Below are positions 49,787 through 59,117 of a stretch of 64,000 nucleotides of DNA, one piece after another (within the stretch, counting starts at the first letter, position 1; each line of letters opens with the position of its first letter). The notes under the pieces were generated by a model. The model worked only from the letters and a program-made list of their open reading frames with translations, did not search any database and had not been told where the DNA came from. The stretch is from Xanthomonas sp. DAR 34887. Lineage in GTDB: Bacteria > Pseudomonadota > Gammaproteobacteria > Xanthomonadales > Xanthomonadaceae. The DNA is taken from assembly GCF_041245805.1 (NCBI RefSeq), contig NZ_CP162490.1, positions 1,899,001-1,963,000 on the forward strand, in the 5' to 3' direction. The translations under genes and the position numbers were made by a program.

Positions 49787-50500
49787 TCATTCGGCCAGCA
49801 GAGGCTGCAGCTCGGCCTGGCTGTCGAGCCGGGCGGCGAAGTGGCCGCCGCGCGCGGTTTCGAACTCGACCGGCAACGACCAGCGCTTCTGTTCCCCGGC
49901 CAGCACGTAGCCGGCCAGGTTGTGGAACAGGGTCAGCGCGCGCCCGTCGCTGCCGACGTAGCTCAGGTCGCTGAGCCGCGCGTGCCCCTTGCCGCGGTTG
50001 CGGATCTGCAGTTCGTAGCCGTGGACGCCGGCGACCAGGCTGGCGCTGAGCGCGGGAACCGGCGCCGCACCGGGCGGGGACAGGAAGACCGGGGTGGAAT
50101 AGCGCAGCAACAGGCCCGGGTCGACGGCGCCAGCGTCCGCGTCCGGGCGTTCTTCCAGCACCAGGCGGTAGGCGATCTCGCTGTCGGTCGCCGCCGGCCC
50201 GGTGCGCACCACCCGCAGCAGCTGCCGCCCCTGCGCGGGGATGTCGATCAGCCGCGGGCTGACCTGGATGTCGTCGGTCGCCTGCAATTGCTCCATGCCG
50301 TCGGCCTGGCGCCAGCGGTACAACTTGGCCTGCGCCTGCCAGGGCCGGTCCTGGGTATTGTTCAACCAGATCTCGGCGGTCTGGGCGTCGGGCGGGAGTT
50401 GCACGATGGTCGGGCTGATGCGCACGCCGGCGGCCGCGGCCAGGCTCGGCAGCAACGCCAGCAGCAGGCCGGCGATCCAACCGCGACCGCGGTTGCCCAC
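49787..50500 (-). CDS. Periplasmic pilus chaperone, second copy (Csu type)
   Basis: 237 residues from a GTG placed directly after the stop of the previous gene. A signal peptide ends near SLAAAAG. The PapD-like fold follows: VRISPTIVQLPPDAQTAEIWLNNTQDRPWQAQAKLYRWRQ, and IDIPAQGRQLLRVVRTGP with the lysine/arginine site region. It would hold pilin subunits in the periplasm before the usher. It is about 40% like the other chaperone of the operon by eye (LYRWRQADG, RYSTPVFLSPP, GYVLAGEQKRWSLP). Last gene of the operon; its stop is 17 bases from the rpsB -35 box. Confidence 0.88.
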   Translation of the reverse strand: MGNRGRGWIAGLLLALLPSLAAAAGVRISPTIVQLPPDAQTAEIWLNNTQDRPWQAQAKLYRWRQADGMEQLQATDDIQVSPRLIDIPAQGRQLLRVVRTGPAATDSEIAYRLVLEERPDADAGAVDPGLLLRYSTPVFLSPPGAAPVPALSASLVAGVHGYELQIRNRGKGHARLSDLSYVGSDGRALTLFHNLAGYVLAGEQKRWSLPVEFETARGGHFAARLDSQAELQPLLAE

Positions 50501-50824
50501 TTAGAACGCGACCGTGGTGTAGCGCGAATCCTGGCGCGGCAGGCCGTCGGCCAGGCTCAGGCTCAGCGCCAGCGCGCCGGCGTTGGGTGCGGTGGCACCG
50601 TCGATGTTGACCTGGTAGGGCAATGGGCGGCTGCAGGCCACCTGTGCGGCGGCTGCGCCGGGCTGGCGCCCGCCGGCGGTGTCGATCTCGCAGCTGCCCA
50701 TCAGGCGGATGCCGACCCGGAACGCCGTGCTTTCGTTCGCGCCTGGATTTTGCGCCGCCGCGTCCGCACAGACGGCGCACAGGCCGGCGAGCAGCAGCGA
50801 TTGCATGAACGGGCTGGCGGTCAT
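50501..50824 (-). CDS. Small spore-coat-U-like pilin subunit
   Basis: 107 residues. Signal peptide MTASPFMQSLLLAGLCAVCADAAA, then a short SCPU-like beta domain: FRVGIRLMGSCEIDTA with a Cys typical of the family, a second Cys in AQVACSRPLPY, and the end strand RYTTVAF, which has the position of the pilin C-terminal strand. It is smaller than the ~140-residue SCPU average, so it may be a minor or adaptor subunit. It precedes the second chaperone. The longer ORF to 50866 lacks a signal sequence at its start. Confidence 0.75.
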   Translation of the reverse strand: MTASPFMQSLLLAGLCAVCADAAAQNPGANESTAFRVGIRLMGSCEIDTAGGRQPGAAAAQVACSRPLPYQVNIDGATAPNAGALALSLSLADGLPRQDSRYTTVAF

Positions 50825-50903
50825 GGTGGCATTCCCGGGAGGACACGACAGATAACGGCGCGCCATATCGCGACTTTACCGCGTCCGCGCCAGCGTTTAA
50901 CTG

Positions 50904-51914
50904 TCAGTAGGTCACAGTCACCTTGACCACGTCGCTGTAGCTGCCCGGGGGCGGGGTCTGTGCGGCGGGCACCTGGCCGTACAGCGTCAACGACTGTGTG
51001 CTGCCGGTCCCGGTTCCGGTCTGGGTATCACTGTTCAGGGTGCTGCCCCAGCGCTGGCTGCGCGCCGCGTCGCGGTACAGCTCGTAGCGCAGGTATTGGC
51101 CCGCGGCATTGCGCATGCGCCGGATGTTGCCGCTGGCGTACTGGCCGTTGTCCAGGCTGACCTGCCAGGCGGTGCGCCGGCGGCAGTTCATGCTCAGCGC
51201 GGTGGTGTAGTTCAAGGCGCTGTCGACCAGGCCGGAGTGGCTGCCGAAGTCCAAGTCGGCGATGCTGGCGATGGTGCACAGCGTGGCTGCGTTGGCCGAA
51301 CTCACGAATGGGAACTGCACCGCGGTGGCGCCGCCGGTGCCGCCGGTGGTGCAGGAGGCCGGCATGCTGGCCGGCGTGCCGATCAGCGGTTCGTCGTAGC
51401 GGTACTGCAAGTTGGTCTGCACCCCGCTGAAGCTGTTCTGGTACAGCCCCGTGGCGATGCCGCTCTGCAGCGGGACGCGTCCATAGATGGTGTAGCTGGC
51501 GCTGCCGCTGCCGCCGGTCACCAGCGATGAGTAGGTCAGGTCCATCTGCAACGGCGTGGAGGCGTTCAGCGTGCTGCCCCAGATCAGGCTGCGGGCGCTG
51601 TCGCGGTACAGCTGGAAGTTGAGACTGTCGTTGAGCGGGTTGAGCATGCGCCGCGGTGCGATGCCCAGGCCGCCGCCTTGTGCGCCCTCGCCGATGTTCA
51701 GACACATGCGCACGTAGATCGTACCCAGGATGCTGAGCGCACCGGTCTGGCAGGTGACCGTGATCTGCGCGCTGCTGTCGGTGGCGGCGCTGGCGGAGAC
51801 GTTGCCGAAATCCAGTGCGGTGGTCACCGCCGTGCAGGTGGTGGTGGCCTCGGCCCGCTGCGTGGCCAGCGCAGCCAGCGCCAGCAGCAGGCCGAGCCAT
51901 GCGCTGCGGGTCAC
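50904..51914 (-). CDS. Two-domain spore-coat-U pilus subunit, probable tip adhesin (CsuE-like)
   Basis: 336 residues from a GTG that overlaps the usher stop (GTGA). After a signal peptide (LLLALAALATQRAEA) there are two SCPU domains (about 25-175 and 195-335). Each begins at a Cys-containing strand followed by xALDFGN/ADLDFGSHSG and each ends with a tail Y...VTVTY or a similar strand. The conserved blocks LYRDSARSLIWGSTLN and LYRDAARSQRWGSTLN are repeated, showing internal duplication. In Csu-type pili the two-domain protein is the tip that binds surfaces. It is co-translated with the usher. Confidence 0.85.
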   Translation of the reverse strand: MTRSAWLGLLLALAALATQRAEATTTCTAVTTALDFGNVSASAATDSSAQITVTCQTGALSILGTIYVRMCLNIGEGAQGGGLGIAPRRMLNPLNDSLNFQLYRDSARSLIWGSTLNASTPLQMDLTYSSLVTGGSGSASYTIYGRVPLQSGIATGLYQNSFSGVQTNLQYRYDEPLIGTPASMPASCTTGGTGGATAVQFPFVSSANAATLCTIASIADLDFGSHSGLVDSALNYTTALSMNCRRRTAWQVSLDNGQYASGNIRRMRNAAGQYLRYELYRDAARSQRWGSTLNSDTQTGTGTGSTQSLTLYGQVPAAQTPPPGSYSDVVKVTVTY

Positions 51915-54271
51915 GGCGCCGGCCCTGCGCTGCAGCGCAACGGCCCCAGGCGAGCCGGACGCCGTTGTGGCGTGTGGTCGATCGTGACCTTGCAGCTGCC
52001 TGTTGCCATGTCCACCTCCAGCGCGTTGCGGCCGAGTTTCAGCCCTTCCAGGTAGGCCTCGCCGTCGTAGCCGACCACTGCGGCGATGCCAGGGCCGCGC
52101 ACCCGGCTGCCGACCGGCAGCGGCGCGTCCTGCGCATCGTGCAATTGCACCAGGACGCCGTCGCTGCTGCGGATCGGGAAATCCACCACCACGCCGGTGC
52201 GGTCGCGCGGCACCACGATCTGGTCGACCCGCTCCGGACGCATCTGCGGCGGCAGTCGCATCGGGTCGATCGACAGCTGATTGTGCTGCCAGCCCATCAG
52301 CGGCGTGACCAGCAGGAAGCCGCGTGCATCGGTGACCCCGATCGGGCGGTTCTCCAGCAGCACCGGCACGTCGGCGACGCCGCTGGTGGAGACCAGGGCG
52401 AAGGCCTGGTCGAGATCGCGGCTGGGGAACCAGCCGCCGCCGATCCAGGCCAGGCCGCCGGAGGCTTCGGCATAGCCATAGGTCTGGCCGCCGTAGCTGG
52501 CCAGTCCCGCGGCATAGCGTGCGGTGTCGCGCCGCCAGGTAGCCTCGGCCAGGCCGCCGGCGCTGTCCTGGCCGCCGCGCGCCTGCAGCCGCCAGCCGCT
52601 GCCGCCGTCGGCGGCGGCCGAGCGGCTGAGATCGGCCACCACGCTCATGCGCTCGCCGACCCGCTGCAGGGCGACGCTGGCCTGGCGCGCGCCGCCAAGC
52701 GCGATCGACCAGCCCAGGTACATGCTGCGATCGCTGGCCTGGTCCAGATTCTGGTTGACGCTCAGGTTCAGCGAGGACTGCCGCGGCAGCGCGCGCGTCC
52801 AGAACACGCTGGCATAGCGCACGTCGCCGCTGTCCGGATAGGCCAGGCGCACGTAGCTCATCGACACGGTGCCCACCTGTTCCCAGCTGAACCCGGCCAG
52901 CGCGCGTTCGCTGATCCGCGGCGGCGGCGCGCCGTACCGCGAGGCCACGTCGCGATAGCCGCGCTGCGCGCGCTGGGTGTCCACCGAGACGTTGAAGCGG
53001 CCGTTGTTCCAGCGGTAGCTGAGCGCGTACTGGCGGCCGCTCAGGCCGTTGTCCTGGCTGTGCGCCAGCGATGCGCCGATCACCCCGGCCCGCGGCAGCA
53101 GCCAGATGCCGCCGGCGCCGGCGTTGCGGATGCCGGCGCCGGCCTCGGCGTGGGCCTCGGCGGTGAAGCCGGCGCCGAGGCCGCGGCGCCAGCTGGCGCT
53201 GCCGACGGTGTCGCCGGCATAGGCGAAGGCATCGCTGCCATAGCCTTCGCGGACCCGGCCCAGTGCCAGCGACCAGTCGTCCAGGCCATCGGCGAGCAGG
53301 TCCTGGGTGGCATAGAACGGAAATTCGACCGAGCGGGTGCGGCCGTAGGCGTCGGTGATGACCAACTGCGCGTTGCCGGCGCCGTCCACGCCGGGCGCGG
53401 CGGACAGCTGGAACGGCCCGGCCGGCAACTCCGAGCCGTACTGGCGGATGCCGTTGACGTACAGGTCCACGCTCGAGGGCACCGTCACTTCGCCGAGGAA
53501 TTCCGGCAGCGGCGTGGTCACCCGGTACGGCTGCAGGCCGAAGTCGCGACCCACGCGCACGCCGCCCAGGCGCAGCGTGCGGCTCCAGCTGGTACTGCTG
53601 CTGAGCGTGTCGCCGAGCACCACGCTGGTCATGCGGTCCGGCAGCGACCACTGCCACTGGGTGTCCAGGCGGATCGCCTGGCTGCGCCAGTCGCGCTGCG
53701 GTTCGCGGTAGAGGCGGGCGACGAAGGATTGACGGAACATGCCCTGGCCGAGCAGGCCGTCACCCAGGCCGAAGGCGCGCACTTCGCCGCTGGCGGTGAG
53801 GTTGCTGGCGCTGCCCTGGCGGCTGGCGTACACGTCGTAGTCGAGCAGGGCGCCGGGCGAACTGGTCGCCGGCAGCGCCGGGCCGCTGTCCTGCGCATCG
53901 ATGCGGGTCAGTGGCACGTCGAGCAGCGCCACCGGCGCATCGATCGCCAGTTGCTGCAGGCCAGCGTCGTAGCGGTAACGCACCCCGTCCAGGTCTTCCA
54001 GGGCGATCGCCGTGGCGTCGTCGGCGTCGATGCGCAGGCCCAGCTGACGCAGCGTGGCCGCATCGGCGAGCATGCGCGTGCCGTCGTGCTGGAAGCGGAA
54101 CAGTCCGGGCTTGCGGGTTTCGTTCAGGGTGACCTCCAGGTACAGCGTTTCCTGGTCCGGGGCCTGGCCGCCCTGCTGGGCGGCGGCGAGCTGCGCGGCG
54201 CTTGCCCACAGCGCCAACAGCAGCTCAAGGAGCCTGTGCTTCCAGCGCAAGCGATTGAGCAAGGGGCTCAC
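51911..54271 (-). CDS. Outer membrane usher (Csu/archaic type)
   Basis: 786 residues from a GTG. Signal peptide LLELLLALWASAAQLAAA, then the N-terminal domain, a barrel (about 130-640) with FGLGDGLLGQGMFRQSF, LNVNGIRQY-type segments, the plug and the C-terminal domain ending HTPQRRPARLGPLRCSAGP. Ushers form the outer membrane pore and assemble the pilus. The start is uncertain because the frame runs to 54385 and overlaps the chaperone gene by 47 bases with the GTG used; no ATG lies near. It is smaller than FimD (about 830) as are the archaic ushers. Confidence 0.9.
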   Translation of the reverse strand: MSPLLNRLRWKHRLLELLLALWASAAQLAAAQQGGQAPDQETLYLEVTLNETRKPGLFRFQHDGTRMLADAATLRQLGLRIDADDATAIALEDLDGVRYRYDAGLQQLAIDAPVALLDVPLTRIDAQDSGPALPATSSPGALLDYDVYASRQGSASNLTASGEVRAFGLGDGLLGQGMFRQSFVARLYREPQRDWRSQAIRLDTQWQWSLPDRMTSVVLGDTLSSSTSWSRTLRLGGVRVGRDFGLQPYRVTTPLPEFLGEVTVPSSVDLYVNGIRQYGSELPAGPFQLSAAPGVDGAGNAQLVITDAYGRTRSVEFPFYATQDLLADGLDDWSLALGRVREGYGSDAFAYAGDTVGSASWRRGLGAGFTAEAHAEAGAGIRNAGAGGIWLLPRAGVIGASLAHSQDNGLSGRQYALSYRWNNGRFNVSVDTQRAQRGYRDVASRYGAPPPRISERALAGFSWEQVGTVSMSYVRLAYPDSGDVRYASVFWTRALPRQSSLNLSVNQNLDQASDRSMYLGWSIALGGARQASVALQRVGERMSVVADLSRSAAADGGSGWRLQARGGQDSAGGLAEATWRRDTARYAAGLASYGGQTYGYAEASGGLAWIGGGWFPSRDLDQAFALVSTSGVADVPVLLENRPIGVTDARGFLLVTPLMGWQHNQLSIDPMRLPPQMRPERVDQIVVPRDRTGVVVDFPIRSSDGVLVQLHDAQDAPLPVGSRVRGPGIAAVVGYDGEAYLEGLKLGRNALEVDMATGSCKVTIDHTPQRRPARLGPLRCSAGPAP

Positions 54272-54962
54272 CGTTGATCGTGGCCTTGAACGTGCCTTCG
54301 GCACGCGCGAGTTCGGGAGGAAGCGGCCAGCGTTTGTGTTGGCCCGGCAGCACGTAGCCGGCCAGGCCGTCGGCGATCGCGGCACGGGTGCCGTCGCTGG
54401 CGACGAAGTGCAGGTCCACCAGTTGCGCGTGCTGGCTGCCCCGGTTGACGACTTCCAGCGCCGGTGCGGCAGCGTCGCGGATCAGCCGTGCCTGCAACGC
54501 GGGAGCCGCGGCGGCCGTGGGCTTGACGAAAATGGGCACCGAGTAGCGCAGCACGAACTGCAGGCCGGACGCGTTGGCCGTGGCATCCGCCGCCGGCAGT
54601 TCGTCGACCAGGACCCGATAGGTGTCCTCGGTGGTGCTGGGCGCATCGTCCAGGCGGATGATGCGCACCAGTTGCCGCGAGTGCGGCGCCAGTTCCAGCA
54701 TCGGCGGGCTGATCGCGATCTTGTCGCTGGGGTCGAGCAGATCCTCGCCGCCCTGCTGGCGCCAGCGGAACACCCGCACCTGCGCCTGCAGCGGCGTGTC
54801 GCCGCTGTTGCTCAGCCACAGGCCCTGCGCCGACTGTTCCGCGGTCAACTGCACCGAGGTCGGTGCGACCTGCAGGCTGGCGCCCTGGGCCGCCAGGATC
54901 GCCGCCAGCCACAGCGCGGCGGCGATCGGCAAACGAAACGCGAGAGGACGGCGCAAGGGCAT
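54225..54962 (-). CDS. Periplasmic pilus chaperone (Csu type)
   Basis: 245 residues. Signal peptide MPLRRPLAFRLPIAAALWLAAILAAQGA, then LQVAPTSVQLTAEQSAQGLWLSNSGDTPLQAQVRVFRWRQQGGEDLL and LELAPHSRQLVRIIRLDD, the PapD-like Ig pair. The operon order pilin, chaperone, usher, tip is that of Csu (archaic sigma class) systems. It is 13 bases downstream of the major pilin. A second chaperone with similar motifs ends the operon. Confidence 0.9.
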   Translation of the reverse strand: MPLRRPLAFRLPIAAALWLAAILAAQGASLQVAPTSVQLTAEQSAQGLWLSNSGDTPLQAQVRVFRWRQQGGEDLLDPSDKIAISPPMLELAPHSRQLVRIIRLDDAPSTTEDTYRVLVDELPAADATANASGLQFVLRYSVPIFVKPTAAAAPALQARLIRDAAAPALEVVNRGSQHAQLVDLHFVASDGTRAAIADGLAGYVLPGQHKRWPLPPELARAEGTFKATINGEPLAQSLALEAQAP

Positions 54963-54975
54963 GGGAACGCTCCGG

Positions 54976-55479
54976 TTACCAGGTCACGGTGGCGGTGACG
55001 ACGTCGCTGTACGAACCGGCAGGGTAATTGGTGCTGGCGACCTGGCCGTAGACGACGAGCGGTTGCACCGCACCATTGCCGGTGCCGGCCTGGGTGTCGC
55101 TGCCGATGGTCGAACCCCAGTTCTGGGTACGCGCCGAGTTGCGGTACAGGGCATATGGCACGCGTGCGGTGTTGCCGGCATCGGCACTGCCCATGGTGCG
55201 CGAGGTCACCGTCGCGCCGGAACCGCTGCCGGCGTTGAGCGCGATGTTGTACGGCGTGCCCGAGGTGCAGCGCACGTTCAAGGTGCCGGTGCTGTTGATC
55301 GAGGTCTGGGTCGAGTTGACGCTGCCGAAATCGACGTCGGTCGGGGCGGTCTGGATGTCGCAGACGCTGGTGATCTGGATCTTGACGTTGAAGGTGCGCG
55401 AATCGGTCTGCGCGGACGCCGCGCCGGTTCCGGCGGCCAGAAACGCGATGATGGCGAGTGCGCGATGGAGTGCTTGCAT
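54976..55479 (-). CDS. Major spore-coat-U pilin (CsuA/B-like)
   Basis: 167 residues. Signal peptide MQALHRALAIIAFLAAGTGAASA, then one SCPU domain with FNVKIQITSVCDIQTAPTDVDFGSVNSTQTSINSTGTLNVRCTSGTPYNIALNAGSG, the conserved ARVPYALYRNSARTQNWGST and the donor strand YSDVVTATVTW. It should form the rod of the Csu-type pilus. It is the first gene of the operon. Upstream (55480-55704) is a short AT-rich region between this and map that contains AAAGTG-N12-CACTTT at 55530-55553. Confidence 0.9.
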   Translation of the reverse strand: MQALHRALAIIAFLAAGTGAASAQTDSRTFNVKIQITSVCDIQTAPTDVDFGSVNSTQTSINSTGTLNVRCTSGTPYNIALNAGSGSGATVTSRTMGSADAGNTARVPYALYRNSARTQNWGSTIGSDTQAGTGNGAVQPLVVYGQVASTNYPAGSYSDVVTATVTW

Positions 55480-55529
55480 GAGGAAAGGCTCTTCGGAATG
55501 ACGGAGTCCGTCGGTGCCTACGCCGATGC

Positions 55530-55553
55530 AAAGTGTGGGCCATCTCTCACTTT
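55530..55553. other. AAAGTG-N12-CACTTT inverted repeat before the pilus operon
   Basis: AAAGTG (55530-55535) and CACTTT (55548-55553) are exact inverted arms in the only AT-rich part of the 225-base gap between the pilin and map. TCACTTTTGTGA lies at 55606-55617. No convincing promoter for the pilin was found. May be operator sites; weak. Confidence 0.3.
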
Positions 55554-55691
55554 TTTGGATGCATATCCAGTTTTGACAAGGAATGCGTATCCCCGTTTTT
55601 CTGGGTCACTTTTGTGAAAAAGACGGCCCACGGGCAGGCGACAGAAAATCGGCAGCACGCACGGACGCGTTCAGGAAAGCCCCGAATGAGC

Positions 55692-55697
55692 GATAAT
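55692..55697 (+). promoter_or_regulatory. map: -10 box of map (leaderless candidate)
   Basis: GATAAT lies 7 bases before the ATG at 55705; TTCAGG is a poor -35 16 bases upstream. If used, the mRNA would begin at the start codon. Confidence 0.4.
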
Positions 55698-55704
55698 GGC
55701 GGGT

Positions 55705-56481
55705 ATGACCGTCAATCTGAAAACCCCCCAGGACATCGAGAAGATGCGCATCGCCGGCCGCCTGGCCGCCGAGGTGCTGGACATCATCGGGCCGCATGTG
55801 AAGCCCGGCGTGACCACCGCCGAGCTGGACCGCATCTGCCATGACCACATCGTCAACGTGCAGCAGGCGGTGCCGGCCAACGTCGGCTACCGCGGCTACC
55901 CGAAGACGGTGTGCAGCTCGGTGAACAACGTGATCTGCCACGGCATTCCCAGCGACAGCAAGGTCCTGAAGGACGGCGACATCGTCAATATCGACGTCAC
56001 CGTGATCAAGGACGGCTGGCATGGCGACACCAGCCGCATGTACTACGTCGGCGCCCCGTCGGTGATGGCGCGGCGCCTGGTCGAGGCCACCTACGAGGCG
56101 ATGTGGCGCGGCATCCGCGCGGTGCGGCCGGGCGCCACGCTCGGCGACGTCGGCCACGCGATCCAGCAGTACGCCGAAGGTCAGCGCTTCAGCGTGGTGC
56201 GCGAGTACTGCGGCCACGGCATCGGCAAGGTCTACCACGACGAGCCGCAGGTGCTGCATTACGGCCGTCCCGGCGAAGGCATGGTGCTGAAGCCGGGCAT
56301 GACCTTCACCATCGAGCCGATGATCAACGAGGGCTCGCGCTACACCCGCGTGCTGCCGGATGGCTGGACCGTGGTGACCAAGGACCGCAAGCTGTCGGCG
56401 CAGTGGGAACACATGATCGCGGTCACCGAGGACGGCGTGGAAGTGCTGACCCTGTCGCCCGGCGGCCTCGGCGAGCCGTGA
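55705..56481 (+). CDS. map: Methionine aminopeptidase, type I
   Basis: 258 residues. All five metal ligands are present: Asp97 and Asp108 (VNIDVT, GDTSR), His171 (CGHGIGK), Glu204 (TIEPM) and Glu235 (WEH), and the substrate His79 (ICHGIP). It removes the initiator Met from nascent proteins. A second ATG lies 9 bases upstream (MAGMTVN); 55705 is preferred as MTVNLKTPQDIEKMRIAGRLAAE is the common start. Its stop overlaps the GTG of glnD. rpsB normally lies next to map in divergence; here a Csu operon separates them. Confidence 0.96.
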   Translation: MTVNLKTPQDIEKMRIAGRLAAEVLDIIGPHVKPGVTTAELDRICHDHIVNVQQAVPANVGYRGYPKTVCSSVNNVICHGIPSDSKVLKDGDIVNIDVTVIKDGWHGDTSRMYYVGAPSVMARRLVEATYEAMWRGIRAVRPGATLGDVGHAIQQYAEGQRFSVVREYCGHGIGKVYHDEPQVLHYGRPGEGMVLKPGMTFTIEPMINEGSRYTRVLPDGWTVVTKDRKLSAQWEHMIAVTEDGVEVLTLSPGGLGEP

Positions 56482-59117
56482 GCCTGCTGCCGGCCGGTAA
56501 CGATGTCGGCATGCCCGACGCGGCCGCCGACGATGCCGATTGGGCCGCGGCGGCGCGGCAGTTGCTGGTCCAGACCGATGCGCGGCTGTGCAAGCGCTTC
56601 GACCAGGGCGACGACATCGACCGCCTGCTGGCGCTGCGCGCGCGCGCGCTGGACCAACTGATCAAGCACGCCTGGAACCGCTGCCTGCCGCGCGATGCCG
56701 GGCTGGCGCTGTACGCGGTCGGCGGCTACGGCCGCGGCGAACTGTTTCCGCGCTCGGACATCGACCTGCTGGTGTTCGGCGAACCCGAGCACCAGCGCGC
56801 CCACGAACAGGCGCTGGCGCGGTTGTTCGCGCTGCTCTGGGATGCCGGCGTGCCGGTCAGCCATGCGGTGCGTTCGGCCATGCAATGCACCACCGCCTGC
56901 GCCGACCAGACCGTGCTGACCGCGCTGATCGAGGCGCGCCCGCTGCTCGCCGATGGCGCCGCGCGGGCGGCGCTGGCCGCAGCGATCGCGCCGCAGCAGG
57001 TGTGGACGCCGCGCGCGTTCTTCCTGGCCAAGCGCGAGGAACTGCAGACCCGCCACCAGCGTTTCGGCGACACCGCCGACAATCTCGAGCCGGACATCAA
57101 GGATGGCCCGGGCGGCCTGCGCGACCTGCAGACGCTGGGCTGGATGGCGCTGCGCGCGTTCGGCGTGCGCGACCTGGAAGCGCTGGTCGGACTGGGCCAT
57201 GTCGGCAGCGACGAGGCCGCGGCACTGCGCCGCGAGCGCCGCGAGCTGGCGCGCCTGCGCTACGGGCTGCATCTGGTCGCCAACCGCCCGGAGGAGCGCC
57301 TGCGCTTCGACTACCAGAAGACCCTGGCGCAGCGCTTGGGCTTCTCCGACGACGCCGAGAGCCTGGGCGTGGAGAAGATGATGCAGCGCTTCTACCGCAG
57401 CGCGGCGATCGTGCGCCGGCTCAGCGACCGCCTGCTGCAGCGTTTCGAGGAACAGTTCGACGGCGAGGCGCAGCCGCAGCCGCTGGATGCCGAATTCTCG
57501 CTGCGCCGCGGCTATCTGGCCGCCGATGCCGAGACCTGGCCGCAGGCCGATCCGGTGCAGGTGTTCGCGCTGTTCGCGATCTGGGCCGCGCATGGCGACG
57601 TGCGCGGCCTGCATTCGCTGACCGCGCGCGCGCTGGCCGAGGCGTTGCCGCAGTTGCCCGCCTACGACAGCGCCAGCGCGCTGGCGCGCGAGCGTTTCCT
57701 GGCGCTGCTGCGCGGCCCGCGCGCGGTGCAGACGCTGACCCGGATGGCGCGGCTGGGCGTGCTCGGGCAATGGATCCCTGCGTTCGCGCAGGTCTCCGGG
57801 CGCATGCAGTTCGACCTGTTCCATGTGTATACGGTGGACCAGCACACGCTGATGGTGCTGAAGAACATCGCGGTGTTCGCCAGCGCCCGCGCCGACGACC
57901 GCTTCTCGATCGCGCACGAAGTGTGGCCGCGGCTGCGCAAGCCGGAACTGCTGCTGCTGGCCGGGCTGTTCCACGACATCGCCAAGGGCCGCGGCGGCGA
58001 CCATTCCGAACTCGGCGCGGTGGATGCGCGCGCGTTCTGCGTCGGCCACGGCCTCAGCGCGGCCGATACCGAGCTGGTGGTGTGGCTGGTCGAGCAGCAC
58101 CTGCGCATGTCGGTGACCGCGCAGAAGCAGGACATCTCCGATGCGGACGTGATCCACCGCTTCGCCACCCTGGTCGGCGACCGCGAACGCCTGGACTACC
58201 TGTACCTGCTGACCTGCGCCGACATCGCCGGCACCAGCCCCAAGCTGTGGAACGCGTGGAAGGACCGGCTGCTGGCCGACCTGTACTTCGCCGCGCGGCG
58301 CGCGCTGCGCGACGGCCTGGAGCATCCGCGCCCGGTCGCCGAGCGCGTGCAGGAGGCGCGCGAGGCCACGCGCGCGCTGATGCATATCCAGGGCCACGAC
58401 GATGCGATCATCGACCGCCAGTTCGCGGGCATGCCGGACGAGACCTTCCTGCGCTTCCGTCCCGAGCAACTGGCCTGGCAGGCGAGTTCGCTGATGGAAG
58501 TGGAGCTGGGCGGCACCCTGGTCAAGGTGCGCCCGGTGACCCCCGACGACGACGCATTGGAAGTGTTCGTGTATTCGCCGGACCGCGACGGCTTGTTCGC
58601 CGCGATCGTGATGACCCTGGACCGGCTCGGCTACGGCATCCACCGCGCGCGCGTGCTCGACGCGCCGCATGAGGCCATCTTCGACACCTTCGAGGTGACG
58701 CCGGCCGATGCCTTCGCCAGCGGCGATACCGCGCAGCTGGAAGCGGCGCTGCGCGAGGCGCTGTCCGGCGACCTGACCCGGCTGCGCCCGGCGCGGCGCG
58801 TGGTGCCGCGCCAGCTGCGGCATTTCCGCTTCGCCCCGCGCATCGAATTCCGCGAGAGCGTGGACGGCCGCCGCACCCGCCTGAGCCTGGTCGCGCCGGA
58901 CCGGCCCGGGCTGCTGTCGAACGTGGCGCAGGTGCTGCGCCGCCAGCAGCTGCGCGTGCACGACGCGCGCATCGCCACCTTCGGCGAGCGCGCCGAGGAC
59001 GTGTTCCAGATCACCGACGAGCACAACCTGCCGTTGCCCGATTCCTCCCGCCAGACGCTGCACGCCGCACTGCAGGCCTGTCTGGATCCCGATACCCCGC
59101 CTGGAGACCCCCGCTAA
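56478..59117 (+). CDS. glnD: Bifunctional uridylyltransferase/uridylyl-removing enzyme
   Basis: 879 residues from a GTG that overlaps the map stop (GTGA); an ATG at 56511 is a second possibility. The nucleotidyltransferase motif GGYGRGELFPRSDIDLL lies at 82-98 with Asp94 and Asp96. The HD domain has LFHDIAKGRGGDHSELG (about 495), and two ACT domains (about 690-760 and 800-870) sense glutamine. GlnD adds or removes UMP on PII and so sets nitrogen control. Its stop overlaps the dapD start by one base. Confidence 0.95.
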   Translation: MSLLPAGNDVGMPDAAADDADWAAAARQLLVQTDARLCKRFDQGDDIDRLLALRARALDQLIKHAWNRCLPRDAGLALYAVGGYGRGELFPRSDIDLLVFGEPEHQRAHEQALARLFALLWDAGVPVSHAVRSAMQCTTACADQTVLTALIEARPLLADGAARAALAAAIAPQQVWTPRAFFLAKREELQTRHQRFGDTADNLEPDIKDGPGGLRDLQTLGWMALRAFGVRDLEALVGLGHVGSDEAAALRRERRELARLRYGLHLVANRPEERLRFDYQKTLAQRLGFSDDAESLGVEKMMQRFYRSAAIVRRLSDRLLQRFEEQFDGEAQPQPLDAEFSLRRGYLAADAETWPQADPVQVFALFAIWAAHGDVRGLHSLTARALAEALPQLPAYDSASALARERFLALLRGPRAVQTLTRMARLGVLGQWIPAFAQVSGRMQFDLFHVYTVDQHTLMVLKNIAVFASARADDRFSIAHEVWPRLRKPELLLLAGLFHDIAKGRGGDHSELGAVDARAFCVGHGLSAADTELVVWLVEQHLRMSVTAQKQDISDADVIHRFATLVGDRERLDYLYLLTCADIAGTSPKLWNAWKDRLLADLYFAARRALRDGLEHPRPVAERVQEAREATRALMHIQGHDDAIIDRQFAGMPDETFLRFRPEQLAWQASSLMEVELGGTLVKVRPVTPDDDALEVFVYSPDRDGLFAAIVMTLDRLGYGIHRARVLDAPHEAIFDTFEVTPADAFASGDTAQLEAALREALSGDLTRLRPARRVVPRQLRHFRFAPRIEFRESVDGRRTRLSLVAPDRPGLLSNVAQVLRRQQLRVHDARIATFGERAEDVFQITDEHNLPLPDSSRQTLHAALQACLDPDTPPGDPR

